Shown here: in pieces, positions 1 to 9,193 of the stretch
How the letters are laid out: each line of letters opens with the position of its first letter
Position numbering within the stretch: the stretch's first letter is position 1
From: Nemertoderma westbladi
Lineage: Eukaryota > Xenacoelomorpha > Nemertodermatida > Nemertodermatidae
Direction of reading: 5' to 3'
DNA length: 64,000 bases
Assembly (NCBI GenBank): GCA_032718475.1
Contig: JAUCBJ010006114.1
Location: forward strand, 1-64,000
Translations under genes and position numbers: made by a program
Notes under the pieces: model-generated
Seen by the model: only the letters and a program-made list of their open reading frames with translations
Told to the model about the DNA's origin: nothing
The model's database searches: none

Positions 1-91
1 TTCCATAATGTTGATAATATACTAATATTCTTTTAATATTAGTTTATTAAAAGTATTATAATAATAATAGTAATAATAATAACAATAGTAG

Positions 92-426
92 TATATGTAA
101 CAATATCTGAATTTCGTTGAGAAACAGCTGAGATATATGCGTTCAAAGATTCCAATAATTATTGTTCGCTATACAGGCCATTTATTCTATTTAATAAATA
201 CACAAAATTCTAGAATGTGTTATTTATTTTATGAGTTGGTGGGCAACAGCGGTATGCCTATACAATATCTATATTGCGTAGCTAATAATACATAAACAAA
301 TTGTTCCAGAATATTGTGTCTATTTATTAAATAGAATAAATGGCCTGCAGCGAACAATAATTCTTGCAATCTTTGAACGCCTATTTCTCAGCAGTTTCTC
401 AACGAAATTCAAACATTGTTACATAT
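92..426. repeat. long inverted repeat (MITE or foldback-like)
   Basis: A left arm (about 92-217) and a right arm (about 301-426) are imperfect reverse complements over roughly 125 bases. Shared blocks include the word GAATTTCGTTGAGAAAC near the outer ends and GGCCATTTATTCTATTTAAT further in. The central spacer is about 83 bases. There is no coding capacity. The structure fits a non-autonomous inverted-repeat element; no target duplication was established. Confidence 0.75.
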
Positions 427-668
427 TTGGAATCCTTGGAACGCAAGCTTTTTAATGATATATATAAAGCGAGGTTAATGTGAAGAATGGCAATGATAGG
501 AGATGTGCAATTTCGCAATAAGACACTTTTTTAAAACGCTTGTAAAAAAAAATGTAAAGGCAAAATTGAAAATTCCGGCTTCATGGTAATATCCACGGTG
601 AGTTGAACTAGTTGTGTTTCAAATTTCAAGCAATATGATAAAAGATCTGTAGAAAAAAGTTTTTTTTT

Positions 669-689
669 GGGGGGGGGGGGGGGGGGGGG
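669..689 (+). repeat. poly-G tract (21 G)
   Basis: An uninterrupted G run preceded by a T run. It is one of five long G or C homopolymers in the window (669, 8599, 35906, 38517, 59234). Confidence 0.95.
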
Positions 690-760
690 TCCGTGTCATC
701 AGAAAATGACACTATATTACGGGTCATGGTGTAATACTAGTTTATTAATATTCTAATAAA

Positions 761-925
761 GCAGCAGCTTGTTCTAGTGGTGACGTTCCTGGTCTTCCAA
801 TTAGCTGTCCCTGGATCGACCCCTAGACGCTACAGCACTGTTTTGGCACAGTGCTTTAAATGCTGCAGCCTATCCCTACCCAGGCATTCATCCTTGACTG
901 GTCGATAATGGGGACCAAAGTAATA
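761..925 (+). repeat. tRNA-derived SINE
   Basis: The head resembles a tRNA gene with an A-box-like stretch (TTCTAGTGGTGACG, 772-785) and a B-box-like stretch (GGATCGACCCC, 813-823). These are spaced as in RNA polymerase III internal promoters. The body contains a stretch similar to the conserved core of many invertebrate SINEs, with CTACCCAGGCATTCA, and ends near AATGGGGACC. I infer an old SINE copy inside the intron; the exact ends are uncertain. Confidence 0.6.
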
Positions 926-928
926 TGG

Positions 929-1050
929 GAAACAGTGGAAGGGTTTACTGTGGAAGATCACCCATGGTGGTGAACAGGCATTCCTTCACGAAACAGAGTG
1001 GAAGGGTTTACTGCGGAAGATCACCCATGGTGGTGAACAGGCATTCCTTG
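929..1050 (+). repeat. two-copy tandem duplication, about 61 bp
   Basis: The segment GGAAGGGTTTACTG followed by GGAAGATCACCCATGG and GGTGAACAGGCATTCCTT occurs twice with near-perfect identity (start about 929 and 991). It lies directly behind the SINE and may be part of its tail. Confidence 0.85.
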
Positions 1051-1639
1051 GTTTGGTTTATTAACGAGCCTAAAAGATTCCCCCATTCAATATGCTAATA
1101 TTTCGAATATCGCATATCGAATCGTTCCCAACTATTTTATGCAACATCTAGATACTAATAGATAAATAGTCGCGTTTACAATTTTCCAATGCATGCAAGT
1201 GGTGTGAAGCCATTTGGTAGTTATAAATACAAACAAACATCCAAACATACCAACATCCATCGTGTTTTTGCCGGCCTCAGCTTTAGACAAAAACTACCCA
1301 GTCTAAATTGCACTCTCCTTTGCCTCTACACTCTTACAAAGTCCTCCTTAGCTAAATGATTTAATTGGCGCTAATCATACTTAACACTCTATATTTAACA
1401 GGTGTTCATCACATATTGCACTATTGTCTCAGTTCGTACAAACGCCTATAATATGTAACAATATGCAAACTAATCATACTATATTGGCATCTCTCATATC
1501 CTGCATCTCACTTCACTGTGTTATGCAGGTACTTCCTGATAGCCGACGTATATTATGATATATTACTAACATTGATATTTTGCGTAAAGGAGTGGTTTTT
1601 ATGTTATTGTAATTTTCGTTGGTAGTACAGTTTAGACAG

Positions 1640-1700
1640 TTCTAGATGGGATCGAACTGGTGACCTCCAGAATGAAGGTCTGGCGCTGTCATCATTCAGA
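1640..1700 (-). repeat. tRNA-like remnant (SINE head)
   Basis: On the minus strand, CCAGTTCGATCCC (1648-1660) matches the B box/T-arm consensus. It is preceded by an anticodon-arm-like stem CCAGA / TCTGG with a seven-base loop. The acceptor stem is not convincing, so I read this as a tRNA-derived repeat rather than a working tRNA gene. Confidence 0.4.
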
Positions 1701-1943
1701 TAAAAAATAGGTCTGGAAATACTACCTCATACCTTGTATGTCCGCAATTTTGCGTCATCATTGTAGCAAAATGGTTCCAAAATTTTAGCTCTTAAATTTA
1801 GTAATTAGTCATATTTCAGTTACAAATCATTTTGTTCCTCATTTTAAGATTACAATATATTCGGTATTTTTATCTGCGGTTAACTTTAACTTTAACCACA
1901 TCAGAACTCTGAAATTTATGTTACTTCTAATTTTTCTAATTAG

Positions 1944-2092
1944 GTCAATCACAGCCCTTCCTTCCACACTGACCATCGACTGGACAAGGAGGTTAAGGAA
2001 GCCCTTCTATATGATGCTTTGAACATTCTCAACTTCAGCCAGCAAGACAAGCGAAAATGTTTGGATGAGGATAAAAAGCGCGTTCTAGAACG
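1944..2092 (+). CDS. TTLL6: tubulin polyglutamylase TTLL6/13-like, exon A (partial gene)
   Basis: The translation starts VNHSPSFHTDHRLDKEVKEA and continues to KKRVLER. This is the end of the TTL catalytic domain of the TTLL6/TTLL13 type; the family motif E-x-N-x-S-P-S-F contributes ATP/Mg ligands, and its Glu would be in the preceding exon, off the window. The family ligates glutamate chains onto the C-terminal tails of tubulin, mainly in ciliary axonemes. The acceptor is TTTTTCTAATTAG ending at 1943 and the donor is CG|GTTTGT at 2092. The exon ends in phase 2 and joins exactly to the next exon (CG + A = Arg). The gene starts upstream of the window. Paralogue assignment within TTLL6/13 is uncertain, but the family assignment is not. 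Confidence 0.93.
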
Positions 2093-2453
2093 GTTTGTGT
2101 AGTTTATGAGTGCAATATCCGCATAATTTTATTTTCCCTTATTATTTCCTTTTAGCTCTTCTTCGCATCATCAGCGTAACAAATAATTTTTCTACTTTCT
2201 TGAAATAAAATTAAAAGAATATTAAATTTCCGCAAAATCTCTGAGAGGTGTCTAATCTCTGGGGCCGTATGCACCATTAGGAGTTAGTTCCTGCTGTCTT
2301 CTAGCTCCCATTAGTAATTGTAATTATGTATTTTATGTATAAATATTATGTGGTTTTCTACTAAACTCAAAGGAGCTGTAAAATAATGTTTTGCTTCGAA
2401 TAGTTAGTTTTTATTTGAAAAAGGCTCTTTTTCTCACTAATGATATTGCAATT

Positions 2454-2586
2454 TAGTTAATTAATCAAACTTTTTTTTACTAATTTCTAGAAAAATTTTT
2501 AACAAAGTCTTTTTAAACTAATTTTTTACTTTTTTAACTAATTTTGTGGAAAATTAGTTAAAGAAATACTTTCTTTAACTAATTTT
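2454..2586. repeat. AT-rich repeats of TTAACTAATTTT with a perfect hairpin
   Basis: Several copies of TTAACTAATTTT or its complement lie in the intron. At 2550-2586 two 17-base arms (AAAATTAGTTAAAGAAA and its exact complement) flank a 3-base loop. Confidence 0.8.
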
Positions 2587-3141
2587 AGCTTACTGTACAG
2601 CTAGCTCACACAATCTTACCTCTGTAAGTACCGGTACCGAGGGCCGGTACGATCTGCTCTAAAATTTGAATGAGCAAGATGACGCGATGTTTTCGGAGCT
2701 ACAGCCTCAGAAATCTTACAGTCTTAGGATATCTATCTGAAAGCGTGGGCAGCATTAATAGAGTATTATACGTCGTAAACAATGATAACCGGATAAATTT
2801 TTCAAATAAACAATATATTCGATATAAAAACATTACGGAAAACACTATTTTCCACTCATTTTCTTTAGCAAAATTCAGTTATTCTGCCCTCGTGTGTGGA
2901 GTTTTTGGCATTTTTTTGGCATTTTAAAACTCGCTTCGATCGTGCTAAAAACCTGCCAACTCCTGTAAAACTCAAACATTCGGACAGAATAGTTGAATTT
3001 CGCTAAATTGAAAATGAGGGAAAAAAGAAGCGTTGTTTCCGCTTACTTTTTTTTATCGAATAATAGTCCTTTTATATCTAGGTGTCGTTCAATATTTAAT
3101 AAAATACATATTTAATACAATGGAGTACTTTTTTTCTTTAG

Positions 3142-3354
3142 AATGAAACCCAAGGAACACAGACGTGAGGAGCAACGGTTGTCAAGGCAACTGGCGTTGG
3201 AGCAAATGGAACTTTATGAGGATTCTCATATGGGGGGATTTCGGCGTATCTACCCGGTGGTCGGAGTCACCGAGAAGTACGATAAGATGTTCGAACACAG
3301 CGGTACTCTGTTTGCTGAGACGGCAGCATCTCGAGCTCGGGGAGAGTTAGCTAG
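3142..3354 (+). CDS. TTLL6: tubulin polyglutamylase TTLL6/13-like, exon B
   Basis: The peptide runs MKPKEHRREEQRLS through MGGFRRIYPV and GTLFAETAASRARGELAR. The basic helix and the FRRIYP and ETAASRAR blocks are characteristic of the region just after the catalytic domain in TTLL6/13, where related enzymes have a cationic microtubule-binding segment. The acceptor is TTTTTTTCTTTAG ending at 3141. The donor is GCTAG|GTGAGT after 3354, phase 2, so Arg is completed by the first base of the next exon. The last 17 bases of this exon (3338-3354) are also the first part of the intron minisatellite unit. If the normal donor is skipped, translation meets an in-frame TGA at 3356-3358. Confidence 0.95.
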
Positions 3355-6300
3355 GTGAGTAGCGGGGAGAGATAGCTAGGTGAGAAGCGGGGGAGTTTGT
3401 TAGCTAGGTGAGTAGCGGGGGAGTTTGTTAGCTAGGTGAGTAGCGGGGCGAGTTAGCTAGGTTTTGCTATGTGAGTAGCGGGGATAGATACCTAGGTGAG
3501 TAGCGACTAGTGGGGGAGTTAGATAGGTGAGTAGCGACTAGCGGGGGAGTTAGTTAGGTGAGTAGCGCGGAGAGTTAGCTAGGTGAGTAGCGGGGAGAGA
3601 TAGCAAGGTGAGTAGCGGGGAGAGTTAGCTATGTGAGTAGCGGGGGAGTTAGCTAGGTGAGTAGCGGGGGAGTTAGCTAGGTGAGTAGCGGGGAGAGTTA
3701 GTTTGATGAGTAGCGGGGGAGTTAGCTAGGTGAGTAGCGACTAGCGGGGGAGTTAGCTAGGTGAGTAGCGACTAGCGAGGGAGTTAGCTAGGTGAGTGAG
3801 TAGCGACTGGCGGGGGAGTTAGTTAGGTGAGTAGCGGGGAGAGTTAGCTAGGTGAGTAGCGGGAAGAGATAGCTAGGTGAGTAGCGGGGAGAGTTGCTTG
3901 GTGAGTAGCGGGGAGAGATAGCTAGGTGAGTAGCGGGGAGAGTTAGTTTGGTGAGTAGCGGGAGAGTTAGCTTGGTGAGTAGCGGGGAGAGTTAGTTTGG
4001 TGAGTAGCGGGAGAGATGGATAGGTGAGTAGCGGGGAGAGTTAGCTAGGTGAGTAGCGGGGGAGTTAGCTAGGTGAGTAGCGGGAAGAGATGGATAGGTG
4101 AGTAGCGGGGAGAGTTAGCTTGGTGAGTTAGCGGGAGAGATGGATAGGTGAGTAGCGGGAGAGATAGCTAGGTGAGTAGCGGGGGAGTTAGCTAGGTGAG
4201 TAGCGGGGGAGTTAGCTAGGTGAGTAGCGGGGGAGTTAGCTAGGTGAGTAGCGGGGAGAGTTAGTTTGATGAGTAGCGGGGGAGTTAGCTAGGTGAGTAG
4301 CGACTAGCGGGGGAGTTAGCTAGGTGAGTGAGTAGCGACTGGCGGGGGAGTTAGTTAGGTGATTAGCCTGGAGAGATAGCTAGGTGAGTAGCGGGGAGAG
4401 ATAGCTAGGTGAGTAGCGGGGAGAGTTAGCTTGGTGAGTAGCGGGGAGAGATAGCTAGGTGAGTAGCGGGGAGAGTTAGCTTGGTGAGTTAGCGGGAGAG
4501 ATGGATAGGTGAGTAGCGGGAGAGATAGCTAGGTGAGTAGCGGGGGAGTTAGCTAGGTGAGTAGCGGGGGAGTTAGCTAGGTGAGTAGCGGGGGAGTTAG
4601 CTAGGTGAGTAGCGGGGAGAGTTAGCTTTGATGAGTAGCGGGAGAGATAGCTAGGTGAGTAGCGGGGAGAGTTGCTTGGTGAGTAGCGGGGAGAGATAGC
4701 TAGGTGAGTAGCGGGGAGAGTTAGCTTGGTGAGTTAGCGGGAGAGATGGATAGGTGAGTAGCGGGAGAGATAGCTAGGTGAGTAGCGGGGGAGTTAGCTA
4801 GGTGAGTAGCGGGGGAGTTAGCTAGGTGAGTAGCGGGGGAGTTAGCTAGGTGAGTAGCGGGGAGAGTTAGTTTGATGAGTAGCGGGGGAGTTAGCTAGGT
4901 GAGTAGCGACTAGCGGGGGAGTTAGCTAGGTGAGTGAGTAGCGACTGGCGGGGGAGTTAGTTAGGTGATTAGCCTGGAGAGATAGCTAGGTGAGTACCGG
5001 GGAGAGATAGCTAGGTGAGTAGCGGGGAGAGTTAGCTAGGTGAGTTGCGGGGAGAGTTAGTTTGGTGAGTAGCGGGGAGAGATAGCTAGGTGAGTGAGTA
5101 GCGACTGGCGGGGGAGTTAGTTAGGTGAGTAGCGGGAAGAGATAGCTAGGTGAGTAGCGGGGAGAGTTGCTTGGTGAGTAGCGGGGAGAGATAGCTAGGT
5201 GAGTAGCGGGGAGAGTTAGTTTGGTGAGTAGCGGGAGAGTTAGCTAGGTGAGTAGCGGGGAGAGTTAGCTAGGTGAGTAGCGGGAAGAGATAGCTAGGTC
5301 AGTAGCCGGGAGAGTTGCTTGGTGAGTAGCGGGGAGAGATAGCTAGGTGAGTAGCGGGGAGAGTTAGTTTGGTGAGTAGCGGGGAGAGTTAGCTTGGTGA
5401 GTAGCGGTGGAGTTAGTTTGGTGAGTAGCGGGGAGAGATAGCTAGGTGAGTAGCGGGGAGAGTTAGTTTGGTGAGTAGCGGGGGAGTTAGCTAGGTGAGT
5501 AGCGGGGGAGTTAGCTAGGTGAGTAGCGGGGAGAGTTAGTTTGATGAGTAGCGGGGGAGTTAGCTAGGTGAGTAGCGACTAGCGGGGGAGTTAGCTAGGT
5601 GAGTGAGTAGCGACTGGCGGGGGAGTTAGTTAGGTGAGGAGCGGGGAGAGTTAGCTAGGTGAGTATCGGGGGAGTTAGCTAGGTGAGTAGCGGGGAGAGT
5701 TAGTTTGATGAGTAGCGGGGGAGTTAGCTAGGTGAGTAGCGACTAGCGGGGGAGTTAGCTAGGTGAGTAGCGACTAGCGAGGGAGTTAGCTAGGTGAGTG
5801 AGTAGCGACTGGCGGGGGAGTTAGTTAGGTGAGTAGCGGGGAGAGTTAGCTAGGTGAGTAGCGGGGAGAGATAGCTAGGTGAGTAGCGGGGGAGTTAGCT
5901 AGGTGAGTAGCGGGGAGAGTTAGCTTGGTGAGTAGCGGGGGAGTTAGCTAGGTGAGTAGCGACTAGCGGGGGAGTTAGCTAGGTGAGTAGCGGGGAGAGA
6001 TAGCTAGGTGAGTAGCGGGGAGAGTTAGCTAGGTGAGTAGCGGGAGAGTTAGCTAGGTGAGTAGCGGGGAGAGTTAGTTTGGTGAGTAGCGGGGGAGTTA
6101 GCTAGGTGAGTAGCGGGGAGAGTTAGTTTGATGAGTAGCGGGGGAGTTAGCTAGGTGAGTAGCGACTAGCGGGGGAGTTAGCTAGGTGAGTAGCGGGGAG
6201 AGATAGCTAGGTGAGTAGCGGGGAGAGTTAGCTAGGTGAGTAGCGGGGAGAGTTAGCTTGGTGAGTAGCGGGGGAGTTAGCTAGGTGAGTAGCGACTAGC

Positions 6301-8262
6301 GGGGGAGTTAGCTAGGTGAGTAGCGACTAGCGAGGGAGTTAGCTAGGTGAGTGAGTAGCGACTGGCGGGGGAGTTAGTTAGGTGAGTAGCGGGGAGAGTT
6401 AGCTAGGTGAGTAGCGGGAAGAGATCGCTAGGTGAGTAGCGGGGAGAGTTAGTTTGGTGAGTAGCGGGGAGAGTTAGCTAGGTGAGTAGCGGGGAGAGTT
6501 AGTTTGGTGAGTAGCGGGGAGAGTTAGCTTGGTGAGTAGCGGGGAGAGTTAGCTTGGTGAGTAGCGGGGAGAGTTAGTTTGGTGAGTAGCGGGAGAGATA
6601 GCTAGGTGAGTAGCGGGGAGAGTTAGTTTGGTGAGTAGCGGGGAGAGTTAGCTTGGTGAGTAGCGGGGAGAGTTAGCTTGGTGAGTAGCGGGGAGAGTTA
6701 GTTTGGTGAGTAGCGGGGAGAGTTAGTTTGGTGAGTAGCGGGGAGAGTTAGCTTGGTGAGTAGCGGGGAGAGTTAGCTTGGTGAGTAGCGGTTGAGTTAG
6801 CTAGGTGAGTAGCGGGGAGAGTTAGCTAGGTGAGTAGCGGGAAGAGATAGCTAGGTGAGTAGCGGGGAGAGTTGCTTGGTGAGTAGCGGGGAGAGATGGC
6901 TAGGTGAGTAGCGGGGAGAGTTTTGGTGAGTAGCGGGGAGAGTTAGCTTGGTGAGTTAGCGGGAGAGATGGATAGGTGAGTAGCGGGAGAGTTAGCTTGG
7001 TGAGTAGCGGGAGAGATGGATAGGTGAGTAGCGGGGAGAGTTAGCTAGATGAGTAGCGGGGAGAGTTAGCTTGGTGAGTAGCGACTAGCGAGGGAGTTAG
7101 CTAGGTGAGTGAGTAGCGACTGGCGGGGGAGTTAGTTAGGTGAGTAGCGGGGAGAGTTAGCTAGGTGAGTAGCGGGGAGAGTTAGTTTGATGAGTAGCGG
7201 GGGAGTTAGCTAGGTGAGTAGCGACTAGCGAGGGAGTTAGCTAGGTGAGTGAGTAGCGACTGGCGGGGGAGTTAGTTAGGTGAGTAGCGGGGAGAGTTAG
7301 CTAGGTGAGTATCGGGGGAGTTAGCTAGGTGAGTAGCGGGGAGAGTTAGTTTGATGAGTAGCGGGGGAGTTAGCTAGGTGAGTAGCGACTAGCGAGGGAG
7401 TTAGCTAGGTGAGTGAGTAGCGACTGGCGGGGGAGTTAGTTAGGTGAGTAGCGGGGAGAGTTAGCTAGGTGAGTATCGGGGGAGTTAGCTAGGTGAGTAG
7501 CGGGGAGAGTTAGTTTGATGAGTAGCGGGGGAGTTAGCTAGGTGAGTAGCGACTAGCGAGGGAGTTAGCTAGGTGAGTGAGTAGCGACTGGCGGGGGAGT
7601 TAGTTAGGTGAGTAACGGGGAGAGTTAGCTAGGTGAGTATCGGGGGAGTTAGCTAGGTGAGTAGCGGGGAGAGTTAGTTTGATGAGTAGCGGGGGAGTTA
7701 GCTAGGTGAGTAGCGACTAGCGAGGGAGTTAGCTAGGTGAGTGAGTAGCGACTGGCGGGGGAGTTAGTTAGGTGAGTAGCGGGGAGAATTAGCTAGGTGA
7801 GTATCGGGGGAGTTAGCTAGGTGAGTAGCGGGAAGAGATGGATAGGTAAGTAGCGGGGAGAGATAGCTAGGTGAGTAGCGGGGAGAGTTAGTTTGGTGAG
7901 TAGCGGGGGAGTTAGCTAGGTGAGTAGCGGGGAGAGTTGCTTGGTGAGTAGCGGGGAGAGTTAGTTTGGTGACTAGCGGGGGAGTTAGTTAGGTGAGTGA
8001 GTAGCGACTGGCGGGGGAGTTAGTTAGGTGAGTAGCGGGGAGAGTTAGCTAGGTGAGTAGCGGGAAGAGATCGCTAGGTGAGTAGCGGGGAGAGTTGCTT
8101 GGTGAGTAGCGGGGAGAGATAGCCAGGTGAGTAGCGGGGAGAGTTAGTTTGGTGAGTAGCGGGAGAGTTAGCTAGGTGAGTAGCGGGGAGAGTTAGCTAT
8201 GTGAGTAGCGGGAGAGATAGCTAGGTGAGTAGCGGGAGAGATAGCTAGGTGAGTAGCGAGTA
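3338..8262 (+). repeat. 25-bp intronic minisatellite made of repeated 5' splice sites
   Basis: About 4.9 kb of a unit close to GGTGAGTAGCGGGGAGAG plus TTAGCTA (25 bp), nearly 200 copies, with variants such as GCGACTAGCGGGGGAG, TTAGTTTGATGAG and GAGATGGATAG. The first copy lies across the exon B/intron border. The coding bases CGGGGAGAGTTAGCTAG and the donor GTGAGT are both part of the unit, so most units keep the AG|GTGAGT context. Longer-period repeats exist, for example about 164 bp between about 7160 and 7830, marked by the rare variant GTATCGGGGGAG. Confidence 0.97.
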
Positions 8263-8331
8263 GCGATAGTGGTGATACAGTAGAGTGAGATCCTTTATAA
8301 TCTTATAGAATAGCTTATTTACCCATGACAG

Positions 8332-8527
8332 ACAACTTCGCGAGGAACTTCGTTTGAAGCAAGAGAAACAGGAACTGTCGATCGCTAGAGGGCCACAGAA
8401 GCCTCGTCCATTCCGGCTAGACTCCCAAATGAGACCCGAAAGTCCACGTGGTGAGGGTTCAAAGACGAGTCGCAGCCAACGCCCACACAGTGCGGCCAGG
8501 AGATCTAATATCACCACGAAATTAAAG
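8332..8527 (+). CDS. TTLL6: tubulin polyglutamylase TTLL6/13-like, exon C
   Basis: Read in the phase set by exon B (AG + A = Arg), the peptide begins QLREELRLKQEKQELS, continues through PRPFRLDSQMRPESPR and ends NITTKLK. It directly extends the ELAR helix of exon B, as in TTLL6/13 proteins, and then becomes a Ser/Arg/Pro-rich low-complexity tail. The acceptor is TTATTTACCCATGACAG ending at 8331 and the donor is AAG|GTTGGT at 8527. The open frame without splicing ends a few codons later. Later exons are not recognisable in the window. The 20-base G run at 8599 lies about 70 bases into the following intron. Confidence 0.9.
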
Positions 8528-8598
8528 GTTGGTTTCTATCCAAGCGTAAGTACAAATTCTCACTAGAATACTAAGGAGGAAGGAGGTGGAACTAAGGT

Positions 8599-8618
8599 GG
8601 GGGGGGGGGGGGGGGGGG
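8599..8618 (+). repeat. poly-G tract (20 G)
   Basis: Uninterrupted G run just inside the intron downstream of TTLL exon C. Confidence 0.95.
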
Positions 8619-8689
8619 CTAGATATCTGAATAATGTAATACTGTAATTAATGATGTAATGTACATGGTTATGTTCAGAAGTTGAAAAA

Positions 8690-8790
8690 ATGAGAAAGCG
8701 CGTCACCGGGGGTTGAACCAACGCTATACGTACGTCTCGCCCTAACAGGCCTCATCAGTAGCGCTAACCAGTTTTTTTTAGTTAATACGC
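8690..8790 (-). repeat. tRNA-derived SINE-like repeat
   Basis: On the minus strand there is an A-box-like TGGTTAGCGCTACTGATGAG (8751-8770) and a B box GGTTCAACCCC (8709-8719) with about 32 bases between them. The cloverleaf is poor, so I call it a tRNA-derived repeat. The rest of 8620-9190 shows nothing recognisable. Confidence 0.5.
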
Positions 8791-9193
8791 CACAGTGGCA
8801 TACTGGACATACATCGCAAACACGTGGCATATAATAACATATTGTTGATAAACTTGGAAAATATGTGCGCTGCGCGAATTGGTGGTGTTAAATTAATGCT
8901 GAATCTGGAATCCTGCACGGATCTAATTTCCACTGTCTGAGTTTGCTTGACCTAGTTGTAGTATTTATTGAAATAGTTATTCCTACAATTACAAGATCTA
9001 TATTAAATTTTTATATTCTCCAAAAGATCTTTGATGCTTTTTTCAATAATGAATATGATTAAACGGTAAGTATATCAAACAATAAACATCAACAGCGAGG
9101 TTCATGAAATTATGCGAAAACTGTCATAAACTAAAGTAGTATGAAATTATTGATATGCAATCAACATGTTATTGAGCTCTATCCTATTGAGGA

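Larger units (their letters stand above)
1..1943. other. intron / non-coding, AT-rich
   Basis: No exon is recognisable before the TTLL exon at 1944, so this is probably intron of that gene. It holds a long inverted repeat (92-426), a 21-base G run (669-689), a tRNA-derived SINE (about 761-925) followed by a duplicated 61-bp segment (about 929-1050), and a tRNA-like remnant near 1640-1700, each listed separately. Confidence 0.6.

Noticed and set aside
2670-2927. 85-codon frame in the TTLL intron as an extra exon
   Set aside because: It does not continue TTLL6/13 sequence; exons A and B already join in phase without it.
8245-8517. 90-codon minus-strand frame opposite TTLL exon C
   Set aside because: The plus strand has splice sites and the continuing TTLL helix; this is a shadow.
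1640-8790. Functional tRNA genes at 1640-1700 and 8690-8790
   Set aside because: Only the A/B boxes and parts of arms fit; acceptor stems do not pair, so they are more likely SINE remnants.
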